Part shown: in pieces, positions 1-6,244 of the stretch
How positions within the stretch are numbered: position 1 is the stretch's first letter
Layout of the letters: every line of letters begins with the position of its first letter
Assembly: GCA_002723635.1 (NCBI GenBank)
Contig: PBMM01000009.1
Coordinates: 7,352-13,595 of the forward strand
Direction of reading: 5' to 3'
DNA: 6,244 nucleotides
Source: Methanobacteriota archaeon
Lineage (GTDB): Archaea > Thermoplasmatota > Poseidoniia > Poseidoniales > Poseidoniaceae
Position numbers and translations under genes: made by a program
The notes under the pieces: model-generated
What the model was told of the DNA's origin: nothing
Seen by the model: only the letters and a program-made list of their open reading frames with translations
Database searches by the model: none

Positions 1-938
1 ATCGTCAGAACATCCCCTCCTCTCGCGAGGCGAGCGACCCTGAACGACAGGCGTCCTTGGTCACTGCTCAACGCCTGTGGAAGAGGCCGATGCTCCACTT
101 CCTTGGTGGTGTTCCATGCGGCCACCCAGGGCTCAGATCGTCCTTCAGCAAGCCGTTGAGGCCGTTGACGAATGAGCTCATTCAGGGCTTCCCGTTGAGG
201 CCCTCTTGCTGCACGCCCTTGCCATCGCAGCGGAGGGCTGTGATCAAAATCGGCGATCCACAGTGACGTGACGTCGTCAAGTGGAGCACGCAGCCGCTTT
301 AGGATGCTCAACCAACGTAGCATTGGTTGAACCGGGTGAGTTTCCTGAATCACGTGATGAGCGCCGAATCCCACAGGCTGCATAGGAACACGGATTCCGG
401 GCCCTGAGACCGAAGCAGCGGCCATGGCCAGCCCAAGGAGATCCCACCCACGACGGCTTGGGCTGCACATCAGTTCAAGCATGTCTTTCCATGGAACTCG
501 TGCAAAGGGACCCCGGCCGTCGATGAGCACCCCTTCGTCGGAAAATTGCACAAGCTGCCCTGTCGCCAGCGTCACGCCTTGAGCCAAAGCACGGTGGTGC
601 TCTGGCGCGAGGTCCTCGGAAGTCCGTGCGGCCTTGGCCGCCTCCTCAAATGCCGCCTTGCCAGCGTGCCAGTCGGCGATTGGGTCCATGCTCGGATCCT
701 CCAGCCTGGCCCAATTCCCCGCCTCCAAAACCCAAGGCGCGTGCTTGAGATGCGCCCAGCGGGCCCGAGACGACGTCATGCCTTGCAAGACATCACGGGC
801 CTCACTCACCAGGGGCGGACGCACCAGATCCAACCAACGGTGATCTCCAGTGGTTCGTAGAATCGCGGTGCACAAATCGCAGTATTGCTGCCCCTCGTGG
901 TGTTCTGCCTGACAAATGGTGCAGGGCATCATGGCCAT
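1..938 (-). CDS. Unrecognised protein with N-terminal CxxC/CxxC zinc-ribbon-like motif (C-terminus beyond window)
   Basis: Reading the minus strand from the ATG at 938 gives an open frame that reaches the window edge with no stop: 312 codons plus two bases. Residues Cys6, Cys9, Cys20 and Cys23 form C-x2-C-x10-C-x2-C, the spacing of a small zinc ribbon, with GQQYCDLC around the second pair. The rest is soluble-looking and rich in tryptophan (about 12) and arginine. Only residues 165-177 are mildly hydrophobic, too short for a membrane segment. I recognise no catalytic motif and assign no function. Alternative starts are the ATGs at 932 and 929, which keep all four cysteines; no clear ribosome binding site chooses between them. 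It is transcribed away from the addB-like gene and shares a short control region with it, so a link to DNA repair is possible but inferred from position only. The frame is more credible than the overlapping ORFs because it is uninterrupted for over 930 bases and starts with a plausible domain. Confidence 0.8.
   Translation of the reverse strand, partial: MAMMPCTICQAEHHEGQQYCDLCTAILRTTGDHRWLDLVRPPLVSEARDVLQGMTSSRARWAHLKHAPWVLEAGNWARLEDPSMDPIADWHAGKAAFEEAAKAARTSEDLAPEHHRALAQGVTLATGQLVQFSDEGVLIDGRGPFARVPWKDMLELMCSPSRRGWDLLGLAMAAASVSGPGIRVPMQPVGFGAHHVIQETHPVQPMLRWLSILKRLRAPLDDVTSLWIADFDHSPPLRWQGRAARGPQREALNELIRQRPQRLAEGRSEPWVAAWNTTKEVEHRPLPQALSSDQGRLSFRVARLARGGDVLT
870..923 (-). other. Zinc-ribbon-like cysteine motif in the divergent gene
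   Basis: This stretch encodes residues 6-23 of the minus-strand protein, with two CxxC knuckles ten residues apart. Such motifs normally bind one structural zinc ion and often mediate DNA, RNA or protein contacts. No further cysteine pair is visible nearby, so it would be a single ribbon. Metal binding is inferred from spacing alone. Confidence 0.65.
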
Positions 939-978
939 CCAAGAGATTGGCGCATGACCTCTTTTGAAGCAGCATCAA
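939..978. promoter_or_regulatory. Short divergent intergenic control region
   Basis: This is the gap between the ATG of the minus-strand gene (938) and the chosen ATG of the addB-like gene (979); it extends to 1023 if the addB-like protein starts at 1024. Both transcription units must start in or near it, so their promoters probably overlap. The most AT-rich patch is CTTTTGAAG at 961-969, which reads CTTCAAAAG on the minus strand. Its centre lies about 27 bases before the minus-strand ATG, where an archaeal TATA box would sit on a leaderless transcript. I see no convincing bacterial -35/-10 pair, operator or inverted repeat. The promoter assignment is weak. Confidence 0.3.
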
Positions 979-3900
979 ATGTCCCGCAAGGTGTTCAAGA
1001 ACCCTGACCGGCCATCGGGTCGTATGCCGTCCCTCGAGGTCGTCCCTTTTGGACCACCTCCCGTGTGGGTCGAAGAGGCAATGGCGCAGGAACACGTCCT
1101 AGTGGTCTGTGCAACCGAAGGGCAGCGCCGTCACCACCTCCGTCGTCTCGCTCTTGGCGGAGGTGCCGTGGACGCTTCGCGTTTGACCACGCTTGGAAGG
1201 TTTTTGCGACATCTACGCGCCGACGTTGGTTTGCCAGAGGCTCAGAATGACCCTGCCTTGCATCTCTTGGCGTTGGATGCAGCATGCCGAACGTTGGCCG
1301 AAGCTGGTGCCTTTTTGCTCCCGGCATCCACCTGGAGCATCGGTCGGACTGAACGCCTGCTCACGCTCCACGACCGTTTGGCCGAGGAAGGGCTCGAAGA
1401 CCGGACATGGGATGACGACCCCGGCATGGCCCCATTCTCTCAAGCCATTCAACACGTCGAATCCGCTACGGGGAGGCTTCACCCTGGCTTGGTTTCACAG
1501 CACGTCACGGCCGCCCTTGACGCACGACAGGACGACGACCCCCCGTTTGTGTTGGCCAATCTGCAGGGCATCCTGCTCCTTCCAGCTCCACCGGATCATG
1601 GGGGTTCTCATCTCTCGTTGTTCAAGGCCGTGGAGCGCTTTACCGCCGTTCACGTATTGCGAACACCAGGGGCCATGCGCACCGGATTTGGCGGAGCCAT
1701 CCTCGAAGACGTTCACCCCATCACGGCCGAAGAGGACGTGCCCGATTGGTTGCCGCCCCACCCTCCCTTCATTACGGAGGCGCGTGGTTGGGACGTCATT
1801 GATGAGCACATCGAGCACGTTCAACGTGTGGCCTTGCAGCGCCGAAGCCATGGCCCAATGGCCGCGATTGATCTCGCCGTTCAGCATCGGTTGGCCGGCA
1901 GCGAAGGTCCTGTGATTATTGTCGACGCCGATGAAGGCCGTCGTGCCGCGATGGTGACCGAATTGCAATCACACGGGTTGACCGTCAGCCACCGCTCCTC
2001 TCCGACGCCTTCACGCGCGGTCACTGGCCTTCTCCGTGCCGCCAAAGCAGGGCTTGGGCCCGAGCAATGGAACGTTGAATCGCTCATCGCCTTGGCCGGA
2101 GGAGCTTCCATGGGCTTCGACGTGGGGAAGGTCGAGGGCCTCCGCCATCCGGTTGAACCAACGTGGCAACCAAGGGGTCATCCAGACCTCCTGCGTACCG
2201 TTGCAAGGACGGCCCATCTCCGCGGCGGACATGGCGCATTGTGGCGCTGGCAACGCGTGCTTGGGTCCATGCGGCCAGATCCACACCGCGGGCGCGTGGC
2301 TCAACAACGCCAACAAATCGAGGAAACCGCATGGTGGTTGGAGGCCATTGTAACCCTCTGGGCGCCCATTTCGGACGCTCCAGAAAGCGGTCCGTTCTCC
2401 GGACCCGTCACAGGCGCGGAACTCCCTTTGCCTTCCCCACCAACTTCGGTGGTTGCTTGGGTCGACATGATGCTTGGAGCAGCCGATTGGGACATGCTCC
2501 GGTCCCGTGAGTCACGCTTTGACGCCAGCGTGGCGGGCCTTCATCACCTGAAGGAGCGGTTGTCCCTTGGCCTCGAACCGTCTGCAATCGGACCTCGCGC
2601 GATGGATGCACTCGAACTCTTGGTTGCTCACCCCCCGGACCCAGTCTCGGGCACGGAAGGAACAGACGTGTTCATCGCGGCCCCAGAGGAAGCGCTTGGA
2701 CGACCGAGCGGATTGACCGTTCTTGCAGGACTCGATGACGAGGCGTGGTCCATGCGCCGTTCGGATTTGCCGTGGTGCGACCGAGCCAGTCGCGTGAGCC
2801 TTGGCCTCTTTGATGGTGACCTCCCCATCCGACGTGGGCGCCATGTCTTGGCCCAACTGGTGGCTTCTTCCACGTCCGTGGTTGTGTTTGACTCGTCTGC
2901 GGAAGATGGAGCAGGCCCGTCTCCCCCGCTGGCCGAATGGTTGCTGCACGTGCGGCGAAACGGCCATTTGGACAGCATCAACTCGGCACGGCCGGCATGG
3001 CTTGCTCTGGGCGAGGAACCCGATGTGCACGGGTTATGGGTCACGGATTCCGACGGCACGCTGTCACCACGGCCCGGAGGTTTCCGCAACGGGCATGCAG
3101 GCCGAGCGGGGCGCCGACGCAGGGACCTTCGACAACGAACAGGCTTGGATCTTGATGCTGGGCGGGGCGTGACCTTGCCCGTGAACCGTGGTGCATTGCT
3201 CGCCTCGGCCGCCCCCAACGTGTTGCAGGACCGGGCACGGCGCCAGCCAGAACTCCAGGCGTTGGAAACGGACGAGGTCTTGCCTTGGTCGCAGGCCGCT
3301 CGTTTCCAAACCACCTCGCGGCTGAACCTCCGCCCCACACCATCATCGGTCGGGAAAGCAAGGAAAGTCGCCCTGCAGGACGATTGGCCTCACTTGGGTG
3401 TGCGGCTGAACGGCAATGTTGTGTCCGTCACCCTCGATCCCCGCCCTCTGGCCCCGCCACTGTTGGGCGACGGGGATTTGCACGACGTGACGGGGAGCAA
3501 CGGACCCGGCCGAGAGGCCGCCTCGTGGTCACCCAGCCGTTTGCAAGCATGGGTAGCTTGCCCTCGACGAGCTTGGCTGGAGCAAGCGTTCCGTGTCACC
3601 GGTGAAGACCGGGGGGCTGAAGACGTGGATCGCAGAGAACAAGGGGACCTCGTTCATCGGTTTGAGGAGACCTCAATGCGTGCTTACGGCACGTGGTCCG
3701 AAGAAGGATGGCGCACGTCTTCCTCGGTTCCGTTTGCCCCTGAAGACCTGAACGCTCACTGGCTTTCCGTGATTGCCGACGTGTTCGAACAAACACCCTG
3801 GCTGGGTCGCACCGACGCCGTCGCCACGCACCGACGCCGTGCTGCCATGGGCGATGCCCCTTCTGGGGCGATCACACCGGGGCCATCGAGCACGCCGAAC

Positions 3901-4596
3901 GGGGAACTGGGCCGCTTGCTGCTCGCCGATGCTGGCTTGTCCGACGTGGCACCCATCGCTGCGGAATGGGCCATCGTCAACGACGAGGGAGAGGTTCCAG
4001 AGGTGGTCTTCAACGAAGGCATGGAACCACAACCGCTTCGTTGCAGGATCGACCGTGCCGACGAAGTGATCCTCGATGAAGCACGCCGCAAGCGTGCGGT
4101 GGAGGCTGGATTGCTGGGAGAGGATGGACCGGAGCGACTCGTCATTCTCCGTGATGTCAAGAGCGTCGTTGGGCCCGAACGTTCGAAGGTCCAAGACCGC
4201 CATCTTCGGGCCTTGTACGACGAAGTTCAACTCGCGGCCTACGCCTTGGCATGGGAAACAGCGCGACCGCGGGACCGGGTCGTGGGGGTCGGCATCTCCT
4301 CTGTGGGCTCAGACGCTTTCCATCACGTGGAACTGGACACCGCGTGGGCCGATGTGCTCGATGGCATGGACGTGGGTCTTGTGACCGCTCATCTTTGGCA
4401 AACCCACCCTGCTAAGCTTCGGGATGGAACCCCATGTTCCCCCTTCCGTCGTTGGTTGGAAGAGCGGGCCTTGACCATGTCACGGGCGGTGAATGCTTCT
4501 GCTGAAGGTCGAGTGAACCCCACGCCTTCCAAAGCGTGTTCTTCGTGTTCGGTGGCCTCAGCCTGCGGCGTGGCCTTCCTTGGAGGTGCTCGTTGA
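979..4596 (+). CDS. addB: AddB-like helicase-nuclease subunit with Fe-S PD-(D/E)XK nuclease domain
   Basis: Likely subunit of an AddAB enzyme, which unwinds and resects double-strand DNA ends for homologous recombination. The family is 1,000-1,200 residues long; this protein has 1,205 from the ATG at 979. The N-terminus matches the AddB pattern: strand EVVPFGPPP (residues 20-28) where active helicases carry a P-loop, VLVVCAT (40-46), then RLTTLGRFL (68-76). Helicase-like remnants follow: ALGRP (572-576), GLDDEAW (584-590) and RVSLGL (605-610). The nuclease domain begins at WSPSRL (850). It shows Cys861, His893, IDR with Asp1025, Asp1059-Val-Lys1061, Gln1084 and Tyr1088, and ends with Cys1187-x2-Cys1190-x5-Cys1196. 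That four-cysteine clamp is the AddB Fe-S signature. No GKT/GKS Walker A is present, so ATP hydrolysis probably rests with the partner. Other in-frame starts are TTG 964 and ATG 1024; none has a strong ribosome binding site, and 1024 fits the family N-terminus best. The gene overlaps the next by one base. An orphan RecB-family nuclease is less likely given the neighbour. Confidence 0.9.
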   Translation: MSRKVFKNPDRPSGRMPSLEVVPFGPPPVWVEEAMAQEHVLVVCATEGQRRHHLRRLALGGGAVDASRLTTLGRFLRHLRADVGLPEAQNDPALHLLALDAACRTLAEAGAFLLPASTWSIGRTERLLTLHDRLAEEGLEDRTWDDDPGMAPFSQAIQHVESATGRLHPGLVSQHVTAALDARQDDDPPFVLANLQGILLLPAPPDHGGSHLSLFKAVERFTAVHVLRTPGAMRTGFGGAILEDVHPITAEEDVPDWLPPHPPFITEARGWDVIDEHIEHVQRVALQRRSHGPMAAIDLAVQHRLAGSEGPVIIVDADEGRRAAMVTELQSHGLTVSHRSSPTPSRAVTGLLRAAKAGLGPEQWNVESLIALAGGASMGFDVGKVEGLRHPVEPTWQPRGHPDLLRTVARTAHLRGGHGALWRWQRVLGSMRPDPHRGRVAQQRQQIEETAWWLEAIVTLWAPISDAPESGPFSGPVTGAELPLPSPPTSVVAWVDMMLGAADWDMLRSRESRFDASVAGLHHLKERLSLGLEPSAIGPRAMDALELLVAHPPDPVSGTEGTDVFIAAPEEALGRPSGLTVLAGLDDEAWSMRRSDLPWCDRASRVSLGLFDGDLPIRRGRHVLAQLVASSTSVVVFDSSAEDGAGPSPPLAEWLLHVRRNGHLDSINSARPAWLALGEEPDVHGLWVTDSDGTLSPRPGGFRNGHAGRAGRRRRDLRQRTGLDLDAGRGVTLPVNRGALLASAAPNVLQDRARRQPELQALETDEVLPWSQAARFQTTSRLNLRPTPSSVGKARKVALQDDWPHLGVRLNGNVVSVTLDPRPLAPPLLGDGDLHDVTGSNGPGREAASWSPSRLQAWVACPRRAWLEQAFRVTGEDRGAEDVDRREQGDLVHRFEETSMRAYGTWSEEGWRTSSSVPFAPEDLNAHWLSVIADVFEQTPWLGRTDAVATHRRRAAMGDAPSGAITPGPSSTPNGELGRLLLADAGLSDVAPIAAEWAIVNDEGEVPEVVFNEGMEPQPLRCRIDRADEVILDEARRKRAVEAGLLGEDGPERLVILRDVKSVVGPERSKVQDRHLRALYDEVQLAAYALAWETARPRDRVVGVGISSVGSDAFHHVELDTAWADVLDGMDVGLVTAHLWQTHPAKLRDGTPCSPFRRWLEERALTMSRAVNASAEGRVNPTPSKACSSCSVASACGVAFLGGAR
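3526..4593 (+). other. Fe-S cluster PD-(D/E)XK nuclease domain of the AddB-like protein
   Basis: This C-terminal domain spans residues 850-1205 from the ATG at 979. In order it shows CP at 861-862 (first cluster ligand), the helix His in GDLVHRFEE (His893), CRIDRADE with the metal-binding Asp1025, RDVKS with Asp1059 and catalytic Lys1061, and QLAAY with Gln1084. The last three cluster cysteines are Cys1187, Cys1190 and Cys1196, nine residues from the C-terminus. In AddB and Cas4 relatives this split one-plus-three arrangement holds a 4Fe-4S cluster that stabilises the fold. All the expected active-site residues are present, so the nuclease should be active. Confidence 0.88.
4582..4588 (+). 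promoter_or_regulatory. Strong ribosome binding site for the addA-like gene
   Basis: GGAGGTG lies seven bases before the ATG at 4596, inside the last codons of the addB-like gene. It matches the 3' end of 16S rRNA well in bacteria and archaea. It supports the ATG at 4596 over the in-frame TTG immediately before it (4593). Confidence 0.8.
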
Positions 4597-6244
4597 TGCA
4601 TCACCCGTTCCGGCACGCCCAACGCCTCGGGCTGGATTTGGATCGCCACATTGTCCTTGATGCTGGGGCAGGCACCGGCAAGACCACGGTGATGGCCGAG
4701 CGCTACGTCCAGCATCTTTTGACGGGCGCTCAGCGCGCGACGTTGTTGACGCCACCGGGAACCCGCCCTGGGCGACCTGGCGCCGGTGCATCCCTCGAGT
4801 CTCCACGGGACCGTCTGACGCCGGAGGCGTGGCCCGGCTTGCTGCCGACTGAGGTTGTCGCCATCACCTTCACACGGAAAGCGGCGGCATCCCTCCGCTC
4901 CCGCATCAAGCAACGCATCACCGCCATTCGCGGTGAAAAGGTCGAGGGCGACGACCAAGGTATTGTTGACGTCCGCTGGCGCGGACGTGCGGAAGGCGTG
5001 GTGGACCTTCTTTCGTCCCTGTTGGACGACGCACCGGTGACCACCATCGACGCTTTCCTGAACCGCTTGGTGGCTCCATACATCGACGAATTGATGCCAC
5101 GCCGTGTCGACGGTCACGTTCCAGAGGAAGGGATGGAAACACTGCACGATACGGCCATCGCGGCCGTTTGGCGCCTTCGAAACCCAAGCGATGCCACCGC
5201 TTTCCAAATCCCCAACGGCACCGCGGTCATCGAAGCGCGTGACCGGCTGGCCTCCTCCCTTGGTGGCCACGGTGCAGCCCATCGGGTTTTCAGCGCCATG
5301 CTGCGAAACGGGGCTTTCGTGGCCGAAGCACGCCGTGCGCTCCACGCGTCGACCTCAGGCATGCCTGTGGACGATCAGGCGCTTCGTACCATGGTGGCCA
5401 CGCTGGCGGAAGGGCCCGACTTCACCGACTTCCTTGCCACGCTTCGAACCGCCTTGCTGGCGTGGCACGGCCACGTGTTGACACGGGCTGGCAATCACGT
5501 GACCCCGCAGGAAACCAAATTGGGACATCAGCAAACACGGTTCCGCGAATTGCGGCGGTGGTGCGATCAAATGCCTGCCGAAGATGGTTGGTCGCAACTT
5601 CGCTGGTTGTATGGAGCCTTGCGGATTGTGACGAGCGCCAACAACCTGTCCAAAGGAAAGTACGGATCCTGCTTCCCAGGCAACGCGCTGCCCAAGGACG
5701 GGGCTTGGCCAGCGGGGTGCGGCGCCCCGAAACGCAGCAAGAAGGCCGACGCCGCCAAGTTGGCCTACATCGATGGTTTGGAAGCGTGCAAGGCCACGGT
5801 GACCGACCTCTTCGACGACCCCCAACACCGCTGGTGGGCCACCCTTGCAACGGTGGCCGTTGAACTCGAGCCAGAATTGCCGTTCACGTTCATTCCTCTC
5901 GACGCAGACCTTTGGCCCACCCCTCTTGCTCACCCCCTCCCCGTTGCGCCTCCTGAAGGGGACCTGTGCACCGGAGCCGACTTTGCCGCAGCACAGATGG
6001 AGGACTTGTTTGTGGTGCACGAAGCAAACGGCCGCGCCCTGAACATCGTCAAGGGAGAGCGGGGACTCATCGATTTCGAAGACGTTCAACGCATGGCAGC
6101 AGACCTGCTGTTGGCCCGCTGTCCGGAAGCCGTCCGCGACGGAGGGTGGCCAGAAGAGGTCGTTCATGCCCTCGATCATCTCGAGGTTCCTTCACCGGAC
6201 TCTGTCGAGGGGCCATGGACGGACGCGCACATCGAGCGCGCGAT
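4596..6244 (+). CDS. addA: AddA/RecB-like UvrD-family helicase, N-terminal part (truncated by window end)
   Basis: Superfamily 1 helicase, probably the ATP-driven motor of AddAB. The frame runs open to the window edge: 549 codons plus two bases, about half the family's usual 1,100-1,200 residues. Gln9 fits the Q motif. Walker A is AGAGTGKTT at residues 23-31. Motif Ia is ITFTRKAAASLRSRI at 90-104, a form typical of AddA, RecB and UvrD. TTIDAFLNRL (149-158) matches the next conserved block, and RGLIDFEDV (489-497) is the block that precedes Walker B in AddA/RecB. Walker B, motifs III-VI and any C-terminal nuclease domain lie outside the window. Residues 45-84, between Walker A and Ia, form a proline-, glycine- and arginine-rich stretch longer than usual. 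The start is set by the ribosome binding site at 4582-4588 and the one-base overlap with the addB-like stop, which suggests translational coupling. The addB-then-addA order agrees with AddAB operons. RecB or another UvrD-like helicase remains possible until the C-terminus is seen. Confidence 0.92.
   Translation, partial: MHHPFRHAQRLGLDLDRHIVLDAGAGTGKTTVMAERYVQHLLTGAQRATLLTPPGTRPGRPGAGASLESPRDRLTPEAWPGLLPTEVVAITFTRKAAASLRSRIKQRITAIRGEKVEGDDQGIVDVRWRGRAEGVVDLLSSLLDDAPVTTIDAFLNRLVAPYIDELMPRRVDGHVPEEGMETLHDTAIAAVWRLRNPSDATAFQIPNGTAVIEARDRLASSLGGHGAAHRVFSAMLRNGAFVAEARRALHASTSGMPVDDQALRTMVATLAEGPDFTDFLATLRTALLAWHGHVLTRAGNHVTPQETKLGHQQTRFRELRRWCDQMPAEDGWSQLRWLYGALRIVTSANNLSKGKYGSCFPGNALPKDGAWPAGCGAPKRSKKADAAKLAYIDGLEACKATVTDLFDDPQHRWWATLATVAVELEPELPFTFIPLDADLWPTPLAHPLPVAPPEGDLCTGADFAAAQMEDLFVVHEANGRALNIVKGERGLIDFEDVQRMAADLLLARCPEAVRDGGWPEEVVHALDHLEVPSPDSVEGPWTDAHIERA
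4662..4688 (+). other. Walker A (P-loop) of the AddA-like helicase
   Basis: These bases encode AGAGTGKTT, with Lys29 and Thr30 as the residues expected to bind ATP phosphates and magnesium. It is the only intact P-loop I can see in the two putative complex subunits, which makes this the single ATP motor supported by the sequence. Confidence 0.93.

Noticed and set aside
13..40. CTCGCGAG-centred palindrome that might be a hairpin or terminator
   Set aside because: It lies inside an open coding frame, the stem is very short, and no T-run follows on either strand.
57..468. Small frames at 57-266 (plus) and 277-468 (minus)
   Set aside because: Both overlap the minus-strand gene in other phases and have no supporting start signal or motif.
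546..860. Plus-strand open frames of 104 and 69 codons at 546-860 and 634-843
   Set aside because: They are antisense to the uninterrupted minus-strand gene that starts at 938, and show no recognisable motif.
802..1095. Minus-strand frame of 97 codons spanning the divergent gap
   Set aside because: It overlaps the starts of both real genes out of phase. Its translation lacks the cysteine pairs, and the frame stops where the real gene continues.
1193..1915. Plus-strand open frame of 240 codons in another phase
   Set aside because: It is wholly inside the addB-like gene. Its translation is rich in Ser, Pro, Cys and Trp, as expected of an out-of-frame reading.
4389..5345. Minus-strand open frame of 318 codons
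   Set aside because: It lies antisense to the end of the addB-like gene and the helicase N-terminus, whose frames carry clear Fe-S cysteines, Walker A and motif Ia. The translation resembles no family; long antisense frames are common in G+C-rich genes.
5355..6179. Minus-strand open frame of 274 codons
   Set aside because: It is antisense to the helicase frame, which continues open to the window edge and carries the conserved LIDFEDV block at its far end. No domain or good start is visible.

Overview
This window looks like chromosomal sequence from a G+C-rich prokaryote (roughly 60% G+C by eye). Codons favour G or C in the third position, with frequent TTG leucine codons. Nothing fixes the lineage. 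AddAB-type genes are mostly bacterial, but the Shine-Dalgarno match before the second gene and a possible AT-rich promoter element would also suit an archaeon. I see no rRNA, tRNA, CRISPR array, insertion sequence or phage gene.

The layout is a divergent pair of transcription units, with coding sequence filling almost everything. From 938 leftward off the window edge runs a minus-strand gene for a protein I do not recognise. It has an N-terminal four-cysteine zinc-ribbon-like motif and is incomplete at its C-terminus. After a gap of only about 40 bases (up to 85, depending on the start used), a plus-strand gene encodes a protein of about 1,200 residues. It has the architecture of AddB: a helicase-like N-terminal part with no P-loop, then a PD-(D/E)XK nuclease domain clamped by four cysteines in the iron-sulfur arrangement typical of AddB. 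Its stop codon overlaps by one base the ATG of a UvrD/RecB-type (AddA-like) helicase, which has its own strong ribosome binding site. The window ends in this helicase, before its Walker B motif.

The last two genes should form one two-subunit helicase-nuclease that resects double-strand DNA ends for RecA/RadA-type recombination and degrades foreign linear DNA. AddA would be the ATP-driven motor and AddB the Fe-S nuclease and DNA-scanning partner. The divergent zinc-ribbon gene shares the short control region. Whether it works with the complex is unknown, and it is the least explained element here. I did not find a convincing entirely new system: the core is a recognisable, divergent AddBA operon.
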